A stretch of 36,827 bases of DNA. Source: DATHSY01 sp046729855. Its GTDB lineage: Bacteria > Actinomycetota > UBA4738 > HRBIN12. The stretch spans positions 1 through 36,827 of the forward strand of contig JBKPHM010000020.1 in assembly GCA_046729855.1 (NCBI GenBank), written 5' to 3'. The position numbers and the translations under genes were made by a program. Numbering within the stretch: the stretch's first letter is position 1; every line of letters starts with the position of its first letter. Shown in pieces: positions 1 to 8,478 of this stretch. The notes under the pieces are model-generated. The model had not been told where the DNA came from. It saw only the letters and a program-made list of their open reading frames with translations, and did no database searches.

Positions 1-20
1 CCCGGCAACGCGGACCGATG

Positions 21-725
21 TCACCGAAGCGAAACGTCGACCAGGATCAGCTCGCTGTCGGCGTTCGCCGTGATCGCGATCGAGGATTCGTCGGCGATCT
101 GCGCGCCGGCCCCGGCCTCCATGCGTTCACCATTGACGTCGACGTCGCCCTCGATCACGTACAGGTACACGCCGCGGCCGTCGCCAAGTGCGTGTTCCAC
201 GCGCGTGCCGCGCGTGAGGTGCGAGACGAACACGTGCGCGTCCTGATGGACGAGCACCGCATCACCACCGTCGCCGCTGATCACCTTCAGCAGGCGACCG
301 GTCCGGTCCTCCTTCGTGAGGACCTTCTGCTCGACGCCGGGCGACAGGCCGCGCTCGTTCGGCATGATCCACATCTGGATGAACCGCATCGGCTCGGTCT
401 CGGACGCGTTCTGCTCGCTGTGCCAGGCGCCGGCGCCGAGCGTCATGCGCTGCACCGATCCGGCGGGGAGCGGGCCGGGCGCTCCGCCGACGTCGTCCTG
501 GTGACGAAACGAGCCCTCGACGACGTACGTGAGCCCCTCGATGTCGCGGTGGGGGTGCATCGGCCAGATCGCGCCCGGGATCAGGCGGTCGTCGTTGAAG
601 ACGCGGAGCGTCCCGAACTGCACGTACTCGGGGTCGTAGTACGTGTCGAACGAGTAGTGCCAGCGCGCGCGGAACCATCCCCCCTCGACGTCGGAGATCT
701 GGTCGTCTCGCCGGATCTTGATCAC
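21..725 (-). CDS. Pirin family bicupin protein
   Basis: This is a complete 234-residue protein of the pirin/YhhW family, cytosolic bicupins that bind one metal; some members are quercetin dioxygenases and others act on transcription factors. The N-terminal cupin carries the metal motif: His57 and His59 in PMHPHRDIEG, then His102 and Glu104 in AWHSEQN, which is the full family set. The C-terminal cupin (about residues 130-234) is degenerate, as is normal for pirins. The ATG start is followed at once by conserved pirin sequence (IRRDDQISDVEGGWF). It stands alone, about 50 nt downstream of the Lrp-type gene on the same strand. Family assignment is secure; the substrate is not predictable. Confidence 0.92.
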   Translation of the reverse strand: MIKIRRDDQISDVEGGWFRARWHYSFDTYYDPEYVQFGTLRVFNDDRLIPGAIWPMHPHRDIEGLTYVVEGSFRHQDDVGGAPGPLPAGSVQRMTLGAGAWHSEQNASETEPMRFIQMWIMPNERGLSPGVEQKVLTKEDRTGRLLKVISGDGGDAVLVHQDAHVFVSHLTRGTRVEHALGDGRGVYLYVIEGDVDVNGERMEAGAGAQIADESSIAITANADSELILVDVSLR

Positions 726-774
726 GACGCCCCCGTTCGATGTGACGCGCGGACGGTCCGGCCCGTGTCGGCGG

Positions 775-1008
775 CTACAGCTGAAGGACGGGGCAGGTGA
801 GCGTTCGCGTTACGCCCTCGACGGCCTGGATCGGCATGACGATCGACTTGGCCAGCTCGTCGAGGTCGTTGGCATCGCCCCGAGCGATCACGTCATACGG
901 CCCGGTAACGCCGTCGACGGCCGCGATCCCCTTGATCTGTCCGATCTCCCTGGTGACGTGGCTGGCCCGGCCCACCTCGGTCTGGATCAGGATGTACGCG
1001 CTGACCAC
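775..1008 (-). CDS. Stand-alone Lrp/AsnC effector-binding (RAM) domain protein
   Basis: The 77-residue protein is only the alpha/beta sandwich (RAM) domain of Lrp/AsnC regulators, with no helix-turn-helix. It has the typical pattern AYILIQTEVG, then GVTGPYDVIARGDANDLDEL, then an I..I..VEGVTRT end. Such DNA-binding-free paralogues form rings that bind amino acids or partner with full-length Lrp proteins. The GTG start at 1008 is preceded by AAAGGGGA at good spacing, so the gene is genuinely short and not a truncated regulator. A TACGAT box lies further upstream near 1031-1036. The ligand cannot be told from sequence. Confidence 0.88.
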   Translation of the reverse strand: MVSAYILIQTEVGRASHVTREIGQIKGIAAVDGVTGPYDVIARGDANDLDELAKSIVMPIQAVEGVTRTLTCPVLQL

Positions 1009-1089
1009 GGGATCCCCTTTCGACGGACGCGGCTATCGTACGCGAACCTCCCGACGACCCGCGAACCGCCCGGTCGACGCGCACGGGGC

Positions 1090-2334
1090 TCACGGCTCCG
1101 CCGGCGCGAGCCCCGCATCGCTGCCAAGGGGCGGCGCGCCGGGTTCGGGTTCGGTCGGCTCGGCGCGGCGGAACGAGCGCTCGTGCAACGCCACCCAGGC
1201 CACGAGGCCGCCGGACAGCGCCAGCGCCGATGCTGCCGAGTAGAGGATCACGGGACCGAACGAGTCGTACACGAAGCCGCCGATCCCGGCGCCGATGATC
1301 GGGCCCAGCCCGAAGCCGACCATCATGGTTACGGACTGTCCGGTCGAGTACAGCGACGGCGGCACCATCCGCCCGATCGCGACCACGCTCGTCGTGAACA
1401 GGAGCGCGAACCCGAGGCCCTCGAACACCGTCAGCACCGACACGACGCGCGGGCTCTCGATCAGGCCCCACAGCAGGAACCCGACCGCGTAGAACGTCGA
1501 CCCGAGCAGGAACGCGCCGCGCAGACCGACCTTTTGCGACAGCGGCGACGAGAGCCGCATCGTCGGCACCTCGATCAGCCCGCCGAGCGCCATTCCCATC
1601 CCGACGAGGAGCGGCCCTCCCCCGCCGCTCTTGATCTTGAGCGCGATGAAGTTCCACGCGGCGTTGAACCCAGTCCACAGCAGGACCTGCGCGAGCAGGA
1701 AGATCCAGAAGCGTGGCGCCTCGCGGAACAGCGCGCCGACCGTGCCGAGGCGGCCGCTCTCGTGCGTCCGCTGCGGTCGGTCACGGGGAACGAAGCTCGC
1801 CCACACGACGACGGCGAGACTCGCGATGGCGAACGCGACCATCGACCATCGCACCCCGACCTGCTCGAGCAGCAGGCCGAGCACCAAGCATGTCGCCGCA
1901 TAGCTCAGGCTCTCCCACGCACGGATCCGGCCGTAGTCGTGCATCCGCCCGTCACCGAGATGCGCGAGCACGATCGCGTCGATGTTCGGCCCGGTGGCCG
2001 CCTGAAACGCGGCGAACGCGGCCGCCGCGACGGCGATCCCGACGAGTTCGCCGGTCGCGACGAGCGCGAGCGCCGCCAGGGCGGCGCCGAACGAGCCGAC
2101 TCGAAGCGTTCGGCGCCGCCCGAGCGTCGTGTCGGCGAGGTGCCCCCAGACCGGGTTGACGACGATCCGCGCGACGGCCATCAGCGCGAGAACCACCCCG
2201 ATGTCGCCCGCCGACAGGCCCTTGTCCGACAGGAACAGCGTGGCGAACGGAAAGAACGCCGCGACGACGATCCCGAACAGCACGAAGAGCACCTGGATCG
2301 CGACGGCCGGACGGACGTCGCGCGGAGTGCTCAT
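1090..2334 (-). CDS. MFS transporter, about 12 TM segments
   Basis: This 414-residue major facilitator has about twelve hydrophobic segments. The first begins near residue 10 (VAIQVLFVLFGIVVAAFFPF), and the loop after TM2 (GHLADTTLGRRRTLRVG) matches the MFS motif A region. The architecture resembles the MFS_1-like/nucleoside-symporter group, but the substrate is unknown. I start at ATG 2334, not GTG 2340, because a TAGCGT box on the minus strand (2344-2349) lies 9 nt before this ATG, suggesting a leaderless transcript. It is divergent from the ABC ATPase gene. The C-terminus is Pro/Glu-rich and cytosolic. Confidence 0.85.
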   Translation of the reverse strand: MSTPRDVRPAVAIQVLFVLFGIVVAAFFPFATLFLSDKGLSAGDIGVVLALMAVARIVVNPVWGHLADTTLGRRRTLRVGSFGAALAALALVATGELVGIAVAAAAFAAFQAATGPNIDAIVLAHLGDGRMHDYGRIRAWESLSYAATCLVLGLLLEQVGVRWSMVAFAIASLAVVVWASFVPRDRPQRTHESGRLGTVGALFREAPRFWIFLLAQVLLWTGFNAAWNFIALKIKSGGGGPLLVGMGMALGGLIEVPTMRLSSPLSQKVGLRGAFLLGSTFYAVGFLLWGLIESPRVVSVLTVFEGLGFALLFTTSVVAIGRMVPPSLYSTGQSVTMMVGFGLGPIIGAGIGGFVYDSFGPVILYSAASALALSGGLVAWVALHERSFRRAEPTEPEPGAPPLGSDAGLAPAEP

Positions 2335-2343
2335 CGGCACAGG

Positions 2344-2349
2344 ACGCTA
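2344..2349 (-). promoter_or_regulatory. Candidate -10 box (GGTAGCGT) for the MFS gene
   Basis: The minus strand reads GGTAGCGT, with 9 nt between the hexamer and ATG 2334. No good -35 is visible. The same GGTAGNNT string recurs before several other genes here, which is the reason for calling it. Confidence 0.45.
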
Positions 2350-2377
2350 CCAGCCGCCCGTGGGAGCATGCGCCCTG

Positions 2378-3139
2378 GTGGTCACGACGGCGCAAGCAGA
2401 GGCAGACGGCGCGGCGATCCAGGCGCGCCAGCTCGTCAAGAGCTTCGGGTCGTTCCGGGCGCTCGACGACATGAACCTCACGGTCCGCCGCGGGGAGATC
2501 CTTGGCCTGGTCGGCCCCAACGGGGCGGGGAAGACGACGTTCATCCGAGTCGTCGCGGGGTTGCTGCGGCCGACCGGTGGCGAGATCCGAGTGCTCGGCC
2601 TCCGGCCGGGCGTTGACGTCGCCGACCGGATCGGGTACATGCCGCAGACCCCCGCGCTCTATGACGACCTGCCCGTGGTCGACAACCTGGTCTTCTTCGG
2701 ACGGCTGTTCGGCCTGCCGCGGGACGAGGCACGGCGGCGAGCGGACGAGATCCTCGAGGTCGTCGCGCTCGGGCGGAAGGCGCGCTCGCTCGTGCGCGAC
2801 CTCTCGGGCGGGATGCGGCAGCTCGCGAGCCTCGGGTGCGCGATGGTGCACGGGCCCAGGCTGCTCCTGCTCGACGAGCCCACGGTGGGGATCGACCCGG
2901 TGCTCCGGATGGACCTCTGGCGGCATTTCGCCGACCTCAACGCGGGTGGCACGACGATCGTCGTGACGACGCATGTGATCCCGGAGGCCGAACGGTGCGA
3001 CCGGATCGCGATGATCGGCTCGGGCCGCGTGATCGCGCTCGGGACCTCGGACGAGCTGCGGGCCCGCGCGGACCGCAGGAACCTGGACGAGGCGTACATC
3101 TCGCTCCGGGACGCGGCCCGCCGAGAGGGTGAACGATGA
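2378..3139 (+). CDS. ABC-2 type transporter ATP-binding protein
   Basis: The 253-residue ATPase belongs to the DrrA/CcmA-like family that drives ABC-2 exporters. Visible motifs are Walker A GPNGAGKTT (residues 46-54), the Q-loop in YMPQTPAL, the signature DLSGGMRQ, Walker B LLLLDEPTVGID and the H-loop TTHVI. The GTG start at 2378 has GGGAG 11 nt upstream. The frame stays open into the divergent MFS gene, but that extension is not ABC sequence and is excluded. The stop overlaps the permease start (ATGA), so the two are co-translated. Substrate is not predictable: drug, lipid or polymer export are all possible. Confidence 0.93.
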   Translation: MVTTAQAEADGAAIQARQLVKSFGSFRALDDMNLTVRRGEILGLVGPNGAGKTTFIRVVAGLLRPTGGEIRVLGLRPGVDVADRIGYMPQTPALYDDLPVVDNLVFFGRLFGLPRDEARRRADEILEVVALGRKARSLVRDLSGGMRQLASLGCAMVHGPRLLLLDEPTVGIDPVLRMDLWRHFADLNAGGTTIVVTTHVIPEAERCDRIAMIGSGRVIALGTSDELRARADRRNLDEAYISLRDAARREGER

Positions 3140-4275
3140 GCGGATCGCGCGTGGCCGCGATCGCGGGCCGAATCGTGCGTCAGTTCCGTCACGACCGCCG
3201 CACCGTCGCGCTGATCATCATCGTCCCGCTGGCGGTCATGGCCCTGATCGGGTACCTCGTCGGCGACTCGGGAAAGGAGCCCCTGCCCGTCGCGGTCGTC
3301 AACCTCGACGAGGGGGGGACCACCCCGCTCGGCACGGTCGACCTCGGCGAGGAGTTCGCGCGGACGCTGGACGATCAGCCGGGCCTCGAGGTCAGGGCAT
3401 CCACCTCGCCGGCGGCCGCCGAGGATGCGGTCGAGGAGGGCGAGGTCGCCGGTGCGATCGAGTTGCCGGCGGACCTCTCGGCCCGCCTAGCGGCGGGCGA
3501 AGGCGTCGACCTCCGGATCGCCGTCGCGGGCACCAACCCGAGCCTGGCCGGACCCGTCGTGACCGGCGTACAGACGGCGATCCGCGAGATGGCGGCCTCC
3601 GTGCCGGCCGACAAGGTCGCGGCGGCGGGCGGCGTGACGATACGGACCGTCTCCCTCGAAGGGGTCCCGGGACTCACGACGATCGACTACTACGCCCCAG
3701 TCCTGGTCGCCGTGTTCACGTTCTTCTTCACCTTCCTGCTGACGAGCGTGTCATTCTTGCGCGAGCGTGCGTCGGGGACGCTGGACCGGTTGATGGCCTC
3801 GCCGGCCAGCCGGCTAGACGTCGAACTCGGCTACCTCCTGGGGTTCATCGGGTTCGCGATGCTGCAGACCTTGATCGTCCTCGGGTACGCGATCGTCGTG
3901 CTCCACGTCGAGATCGCCGGCCCGCTGTGGCTGGTGCTGCTCGTCCTCGTGTTGCTCGTCGTCGGCTCCGTCAACCTCGGGATCCCCCTGTCGTTCTACG
4001 CCCGCAACGAGCTCCAGGTCGTGCAGTTCATCCCGCTCGTGCTGTTGCCCCAGATCTTCCTCGGCGGCCTGGTCTGGCCGGTCGAGACGTTGTGGACGCC
4101 GCTGCGGTGGCTGTCGCTGCTCTTCCCGCTCACGCACGCGACCGCGATCCTGCGGCAGGTCATGCTGGCGGGCGCCGGGATCCAGGACGTCTGGCCGCGT
4201 CTCGCTGCGCTGATCGCGTTCGCGTTCGCGACGGTCGCTCTCGGCGTGATCGTCCTGCGGCGCCAGCGAGCGTAG
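3136..4275 (+). CDS. ABC-2 type transporter permease
   Basis: This 379-residue membrane protein partners the preceding ATPase, with ATGA overlap. It has one N-terminal TM (TVALIIIVPLAVMALIGYLV, about residues 21-40), then a roughly 150-residue extracytoplasmic domain, then five C-terminal TMs starting near residue 185 (PVLVAVFTFFFTFLLTSVSF). The loop RERASGTLDRLMASP is the characteristic ABC-2 permease coupling segment, and a long TM1-TM2 domain is typical of the YhgE/DrrB-like group. The gene ends 1 nt from the stop of the convergent sugar operon, so no terminator can sit between them outside coding sequence. Confidence 0.92.
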   Translation: MSGSRVAAIAGRIVRQFRHDRRTVALIIIVPLAVMALIGYLVGDSGKEPLPVAVVNLDEGGTTPLGTVDLGEEFARTLDDQPGLEVRASTSPAAAEDAVEEGEVAGAIELPADLSARLAAGEGVDLRIAVAGTNPSLAGPVVTGVQTAIREMAASVPADKVAAAGGVTIRTVSLEGVPGLTTIDYYAPVLVAVFTFFFTFLLTSVSFLRERASGTLDRLMASPASRLDVELGYLLGFIGFAMLQTLIVLGYAIVVLHVEIAGPLWLVLLVLVLLVVGSVNLGIPLSFYARNELQVVQFIPLVLLPQIFLGGLVWPVETLWTPLRWLSLLFPLTHATAILRQVMLAGAGIQDVWPRLAALIAFAFATVALGVIVLRRQRA

Positions 4276-4276
4276 C

Positions 4277-4837
4277 TCAGGCGGAAGCGCGCTCGAGCTT
4301 GCGATCGTCCACGTGGTCCGCCAGCCCGATGGCGGTGAACGGCAGGATCGGCGCCGCCAGCAACGCCGCCTCGGGCAGGATACGGACGGTGAGGAACATG
4401 TACACGGTCACGGCGAGGACCGCGACTGCGCGAGCCTTCCACGAGTGATGCACCTCACGGCGCAACGCCACGGCACCGCCGGCGGCGGCGCCCGCGACGA
4501 GTCCGGTGACGGCGTCCACGGCGACCGCGGACACCGGGATTCCGACCACCAGCGAGAGGCCCATCGCCCGGAGCACCGCGCCCGGCGCGCGCGGGTGCTG
4601 CGACAGGAACGCCAGGGCGATGAAGGCGAACGGGATCAACGCGAGCCCGAACGCGATGAAGGGCCCCGCCGGCGGTGAGCCCGGTTCGTCCAGCGTCGCC
4701 GAGACCACACCGGCCAGGATCGCCCACAGGGCCGGAGCGAGCAGGAGCGTCGAGAGTAAGATCGCCCGCCATTTCGTCCGCGGTGGCAGCGGCTCGGCGC
4801 CCGCGAGCCTGGCGTTCCCGCGCCCCCGGACCGCCAT
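4277..4837 (-). CDS. Unknown multi-spanning membrane protein of the sugar operon
   Basis: I do not recognise this 186-residue protein. It has a basic N-terminus (RGRGNAR...PPRTKWR) and about five hydrophobic stretches: residues 25-46, 59-79, 90-125 (perhaps two), 133-152 and 157-175, ending in a charged tail. Its ATG overlaps the stop of the MalG-like gene as TGATG, so it is translationally coupled to the transporter and is the last gene of the operon. The open frame reaches upstream to 5701 antiparallel-free but in another frame of malG; that part has no coding character. A role in the uptake system is inferred from position only. Confidence 0.7.
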   Translation of the reverse strand: MAVRGRGNARLAGAEPLPPRTKWRAILLSTLLLAPALWAILAGVVSATLDEPGSPPAGPFIAFGLALIPFAFIALAFLSQHPRAPGAVLRAMGLSLVVGIPVSAVAVDAVTGLVAGAAAGGAVALRREVHHSWKARAVAVLAVTVYMFLTVRILPEAALLAAPILPFTAIGLADHVDDRKLERASA

Positions 4838-5697
4838 CAGCCCTTGACCGCCCCCGCTGTCAGCCCGCGGACGAAGTACTTCTGGAGCGAGAAGAACACG
4901 ATGAGCGGCAAAGCCATCGATATGAACGCGGCGGCGGTCAGGATGTGCCAGTCCTCGCCTCGTCCGCCGAGGAGGTTCTTGAGTGCGATCGTCAGTACCT
5001 GGTTCTGACTGGAGCCTCCGAGGAACACGTACGCGACGAGCAGGTCGTTCCAGACCCACAGGAACTGGAAGATCGTGAACGCCGCAAGGGCGGGCACAGA
5101 CAACGGGATGATCAGCCGCCAAAAGATCGTGAAGTGGTCGGCACCGTCGATCTTCGCCGATTCGATGATCGACGACGGCAGCGAGCCGATGTAGTTGCGC
5201 AGCAGGTACGTGGCGAGCGGGAGGCCGAACCCGGCATGCGCCAGCCAGACGCCGAGGAAGGTCCCGTTGAGATCGAGGTCCGGGAAGAGCCGCCAGCCGG
5301 AGACCACGAGACCGTCGGCGTACAGCCTCAGGATCGGGATCAGAGCCATCTGGAGCGGCACGACCAACAGGCCGACGACTGCCACAAACAGCACGTACCG
5401 CCCACGGAACTCCATCCACGAGAAGGCGTACGCAGCGAACGCGGCGATCGTGATCGGGATGACGGTCGAGGGCAGCGTCACCGCCAGGCTGTTCAGGAAG
5501 GCGTTGCCGAACCCCGCGGCGTCCAACGCCGTTCGGTAGTTCTCGATCGTCCACCCGGCGGCCCGGAACGGATGCGCGAACACGGTCCACCAGCCCGTCG
5601 TGACGACGAGGTTCTCGGGACGGAACGACGTGATCAGGACGCCGAGCGTGGGGATGATCCAGATCAGGACGATGAGGGCGACGACGACGTTCACCAC
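4837..5697 (-). CDS. Carbohydrate ABC transporter permease, MalG-like
   Basis: The 286-residue permease of the MalG type has six TM segments. The first is VVALIVLIWIIPTLGVLITS (about 4-23), followed by the usual SFRPENLV element. The EAA loop is ESAKIDGADHFTIFWRLIIP, which contacts the ATPase, and the C-terminus is QKYFVRGLTAGAVKG, a classic MalG ending. The start is uncertain: GTG 5697 gives almost no N-terminal cytosolic tail. The frame stays open for about 38 more codons toward the upstream gene, but only ATA/ATC codons are available there. A non-canonical start just after the GGAGGAG near 5820 is therefore possible. Confidence 0.93.
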   Translation of the reverse strand: MVNVVVALIVLIWIIPTLGVLITSFRPENLVVTTGWWTVFAHPFRAAGWTIENYRTALDAAGFGNAFLNSLAVTLPSTVIPITIAAFAAYAFSWMEFRGRYVLFVAVVGLLVVPLQMALIPILRLYADGLVVSGWRLFPDLDLNGTFLGVWLAHAGFGLPLATYLLRNYIGSLPSSIIESAKIDGADHFTIFWRLIIPLSVPALAAFTIFQFLWVWNDLLVAYVFLGGSSQNQVLTIALKNLLGGRGEDWHILTAAAFISMALPLIVFFSLQKYFVRGLTAGAVKG

Positions 5698-5807
5698 CCA
5701 TCCACCGGTCCGGACCTCACCGACGGAGCCCGATCGGCCCGTGTCGCGAAGGGCGACCTCACCCTTCTGGGGCTCCGTGGCGACGGCGGGTGGGATCGTC
5801 GGCGAGC

Positions 5808-6962
5808 CTATCGGGTCATCTCCTCCTCGCGGAACCGGCGGATGTTCCAGACCATAACCGGGACGATCACGGCGAACAGCATGACGGCGATCGCGGCGCC
5901 GCGTCCGCCGTCCAGTCGCGTGAAGAACCAGGTGATCATGCGCTCGGCGATCACGACGGTCCCGTCCCCTTCCGGGTTGCCCATCACGAAGACGATGTCG
6001 AAAACCTTGAGCGCGTTGATCACCATGTAGGTCGTCACGACGACGACGGTGGGAAGGATCGTCGGCAGCATGATCCGCCAGAACACCTGGAGCTCGGATG
6101 CGCCGTCAATCCGGGCCGCCTCGATGATCTCGTCGGGGATCGCCTTGATCGCGGCGGAGAGCACGACCATCGCGAAGCCGGTCTGCATCCAGATCATGAT
6201 CACCATGAGCATGAGGTTGTTCCACGGCTGGATCTGGAGCCAGGCGACGGGCTCCTGCCCGAGTCCCAACATGCCCCCGTTGAGCAGCCCGATGTTGCTG
6301 CCGAACCCCTGTGGGCGGTAGCTGTAGATCAGGCGCCACGTGATCGACGCTCCCGCGAACGAGATGGCCATGGGCAGGAAGATCATCGACTTAGAGAACG
6401 CCTCGCCGCGCCGCAGCCGGTCGGCCAGCGTCGCGAACGCGAGTCCGATCGAGACGCCGAAGAGCGGCACGATCACGACCCAGCCGACCGTGTTCCGGAT
6501 CGACAGCAACATGTCGTGATCGGTGAATACGAACCGGAAGTTGTCGAGCCCGACGAAGGTCTGCGACGACGCGTCCATGAAGGAGATCACGAGCGTGTTG
6601 AGGACCGGGTACACGAGAAACACGCCCAGCACGACGAGGCACGGTCCGACGAAGACGTACGGGCGGACGCTCTCACGGAACCGCGCCGGCAGGTAATCGA
6701 CCAGCCGGTTCATCGCCCAGTACAGGAAGAAGACGCCCAACACGCCGACCACGATCGCGACGCCCACCACGATGATCCGGTTCGCGTTCTCGTCGCGGAG
6801 GAGATCGAACGTGAGCCACAGCACGGCGAACGCGCCTATCGGGATCGCGAACGCCGCCAGGAGACGGAGGATGAAGACGCCGATCGCCCGGGCGGCAGGC
6901 TCCGTCGGCGCGACGGCTACGTCACCAGGTTCCACGCGGGGCGGCCGCGTCTGCGTGCTCAC
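5808..6962 (-). CDS. Carbohydrate ABC transporter permease, MalF-like, N-terminally extended
   Basis: This 384-residue permease has the EAA loop EAARIDGASELQVFWRIMLP near residue 280 and the MalF-type start of the core at YVFVGPCLVVLGVFLVYPVL. It is about 80 residues longer than ordinary MalF-like permeases. The extension has two extra hydrophobic segments (about 27-55 and 62-85) before the six-TM core, so eight TMs are predicted. The GTG start at 6962 follows GGAGGATGACGTGAC. The gene lies about 95 nt downstream of the binding protein gene, a common spacing that allows differential expression. Confidence 0.93.
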   Translation of the reverse strand: MSTQTRPPRVEPGDVAVAPTEPAARAIGVFILRLLAAFAIPIGAFAVLWLTFDLLRDENANRIIVVGVAIVVGVLGVFFLYWAMNRLVDYLPARFRESVRPYVFVGPCLVVLGVFLVYPVLNTLVISFMDASSQTFVGLDNFRFVFTDHDMLLSIRNTVGWVVIVPLFGVSIGLAFATLADRLRRGEAFSKSMIFLPMAISFAGASITWRLIYSYRPQGFGSNIGLLNGGMLGLGQEPVAWLQIQPWNNLMLMVIMIWMQTGFAMVVLSAAIKAIPDEIIEAARIDGASELQVFWRIMLPTILPTVVVVTTYMVINALKVFDIVFVMGNPEGDGTVVIAERMITWFFTRLDGGRGAAIAVMLFAVIVPVMVWNIRRFREEEMTR

Positions 6963-7057
6963 GTCACGTCATCCTCCACTGCCGACGCGCCTCGACGCAA
7001 GCCGAGGTGAGCGGCGGTCCGCGACCGGCCCCGGATCGCCGTCCGCGAGCAGCGCGC

Positions 7058-8374
7058 CTACTCGGCGGGCCAGCTCGCCTCGATGTCGTCGAGGACCCCT
7101 TTCGCCGAGTTCGGCCCCTGCCGCAGGTAATCCACCATGCCTGACCAGAAGCTGCCGGAGCCGACCGCCGAGGGCATTAGGTCCGACGCGTCGAACCCGG
7201 CGGTCCCTGCTGCAAGGGCCTCTGTAAGGACGACCGACGCCTGCGCGAGGATGTCGTTTGCGTAACACTCCTCCCCGACGTTGATGTTCGGCGAGACTCG
7301 CGACGACCCCGGGTCACCGCCGAGAGCGCACTGTACCTCTTCACCCATGAAGCGCTCGAGGAAGTCGACGACCTCGGGACGGTTGCCGGCCGTCCCGACG
7401 ATGGCGAGCTCGCCGGCGAACAGCGTCCCCTCCTGGTCGATCGGTGGGAGCGGGAACCAGTCGTAGTCGACGCCCGCCTCGGTCCCCTCCGGGAAGAACG
7501 CGTTGATGAAACTCGCCTGACGGTGCAGCCAGCATCCGGGCGGGTCGTCGAACATTGGCAGCGGTGCCTCGCCGAACGGGATGTTGGTCGAGTCCGCCGC
7601 ACCCCCGAGGACGTAATCGGGGTGGAACATCACGTCGCCGAACATCTCGGTCGCGTTGAGAACCGCGGGGTCGTTGAACGGGATCCCGTGCGTGTACCAC
7701 TGCTGATACGTCTCCAGCCCGGCCGTGCGCAGCATGATGTCTTCGATCCAGTCGGTCGCCGGCCATCCCGTCGAGCCCTCGCTCTGGAACCCGACGCACC
7801 ATGGCGTCCCGCCGTCGGCGACGATCTGATCCGACAGGGCCATGAGATCATCCCACGTCTCCGGAATCTCGTACCCCGCCTTGTCGAAGTCGTCCTTCGG
7901 GTACCAAACCATGCTCTTCAGGGCGATGTTCGTCGGGACGCCGTAATGCGCGCCGTCGACCTCGCCGAGCGAGACGAAGTACTCGCCGAAGAGGCTCTCC
8001 AGCTCCGCGATGTCGAAGCCCATGTCCTCGAGGGAAACGAGGTTCCCTGCCTGAGCGAGGTCGGCCACAACACCCGGCTGCGGCGCAAGGAAGACATCCA
8101 AGGTCCCGGCGTCGGCGCGGATCTGTGCCTGCGTCACCTCTTCGCCGGAGGCCTCGATCTCGGCCTTGTAGTCGACCTTGGAATTGATCAGCTCGTCGAT
8201 GATTCCGTTGTAGATCTCCACCTCGCCGGGGTCACCCCCCGACAGGATGTTGATCGTGCCCTTGTTCTCGAGCTGGCCGCCGCCACCACCGCCGCCGTCG
8301 CCTTCTTCCTCGCGACATCCCGCGGCTACAAGTACGAGGATGGCGACCAAAGCCAGGTACCTGGATCGGCGCAT
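7058..8374 (-). CDS. Carbohydrate ABC transporter substrate-binding lipoprotein
   Basis: The 438-residue family 1 extracellular solute-binding protein is membrane-anchored. It has a signal peptide (MRRSRYLALVAILVLVAAGC) with lipobox VAAG-Cys20, then an acidic Gly-rich linker (residues 22-33), then the mature domain from INILSGGDPGE. The C-terminal stretch with FDASDLMPSAVGSGSFWSGM resembles binding proteins of alpha-glucoside (AglE-like) systems; this is from memory and not tested. The ATG at 8374 has AGGGAAGGGAG 6-7 nt upstream. An in-frame reading farther upstream into the glucosidase gene is discounted. Confidence 0.93.
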   Translation of the reverse strand: MRRSRYLALVAILVLVAAGCREEEGDGGGGGGGQLENKGTINILSGGDPGEVEIYNGIIDELINSKVDYKAEIEASGEEVTQAQIRADAGTLDVFLAPQPGVVADLAQAGNLVSLEDMGFDIAELESLFGEYFVSLGEVDGAHYGVPTNIALKSMVWYPKDDFDKAGYEIPETWDDLMALSDQIVADGGTPWCVGFQSEGSTGWPATDWIEDIMLRTAGLETYQQWYTHGIPFNDPAVLNATEMFGDVMFHPDYVLGGAADSTNIPFGEAPLPMFDDPPGCWLHRQASFINAFFPEGTEAGVDYDWFPLPPIDQEGTLFAGELAIVGTAGNRPEVVDFLERFMGEEVQCALGGDPGSSRVSPNINVGEECYANDILAQASVVLTEALAAGTAGFDASDLMPSAVGSGSFWSGMVDYLRQGPNSAKGVLDDIEASWPAE

Positions 8375-8416
8375 CACTACTCCCTTCCCTCGTCGAACCC
8401 TCGTTGCCTCGAAGAC

Positions 8417-8445
8417 AATTTCTCCCACCGGGGGTATACGGTCAA
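8417..8445 (-). promoter_or_regulatory. Candidate sigma70-type promoter before the binding-protein gene
   Basis: On the minus strand TTGACC (8440-8445) and GAAATT (8417-8422) are separated by 17 nt, about 40 nt before ATG 8374. The -10 is poor. It would give the binding protein extra transcription over the upstream glucosidase and ATPase genes. Confidence 0.3.
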
Positions 8446-8478
8446 ACCGTCCCTCCGGGCCGGGCAGGTGTCCCGGCA

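Noticed and set aside
5790..7010. A 406-codon plus-strand frame opposite the MalF-like gene
   Set aside because: Its product is dominated by His, Asp and Arg, as typical of the antisense of membrane proteins in GC-rich DNA.
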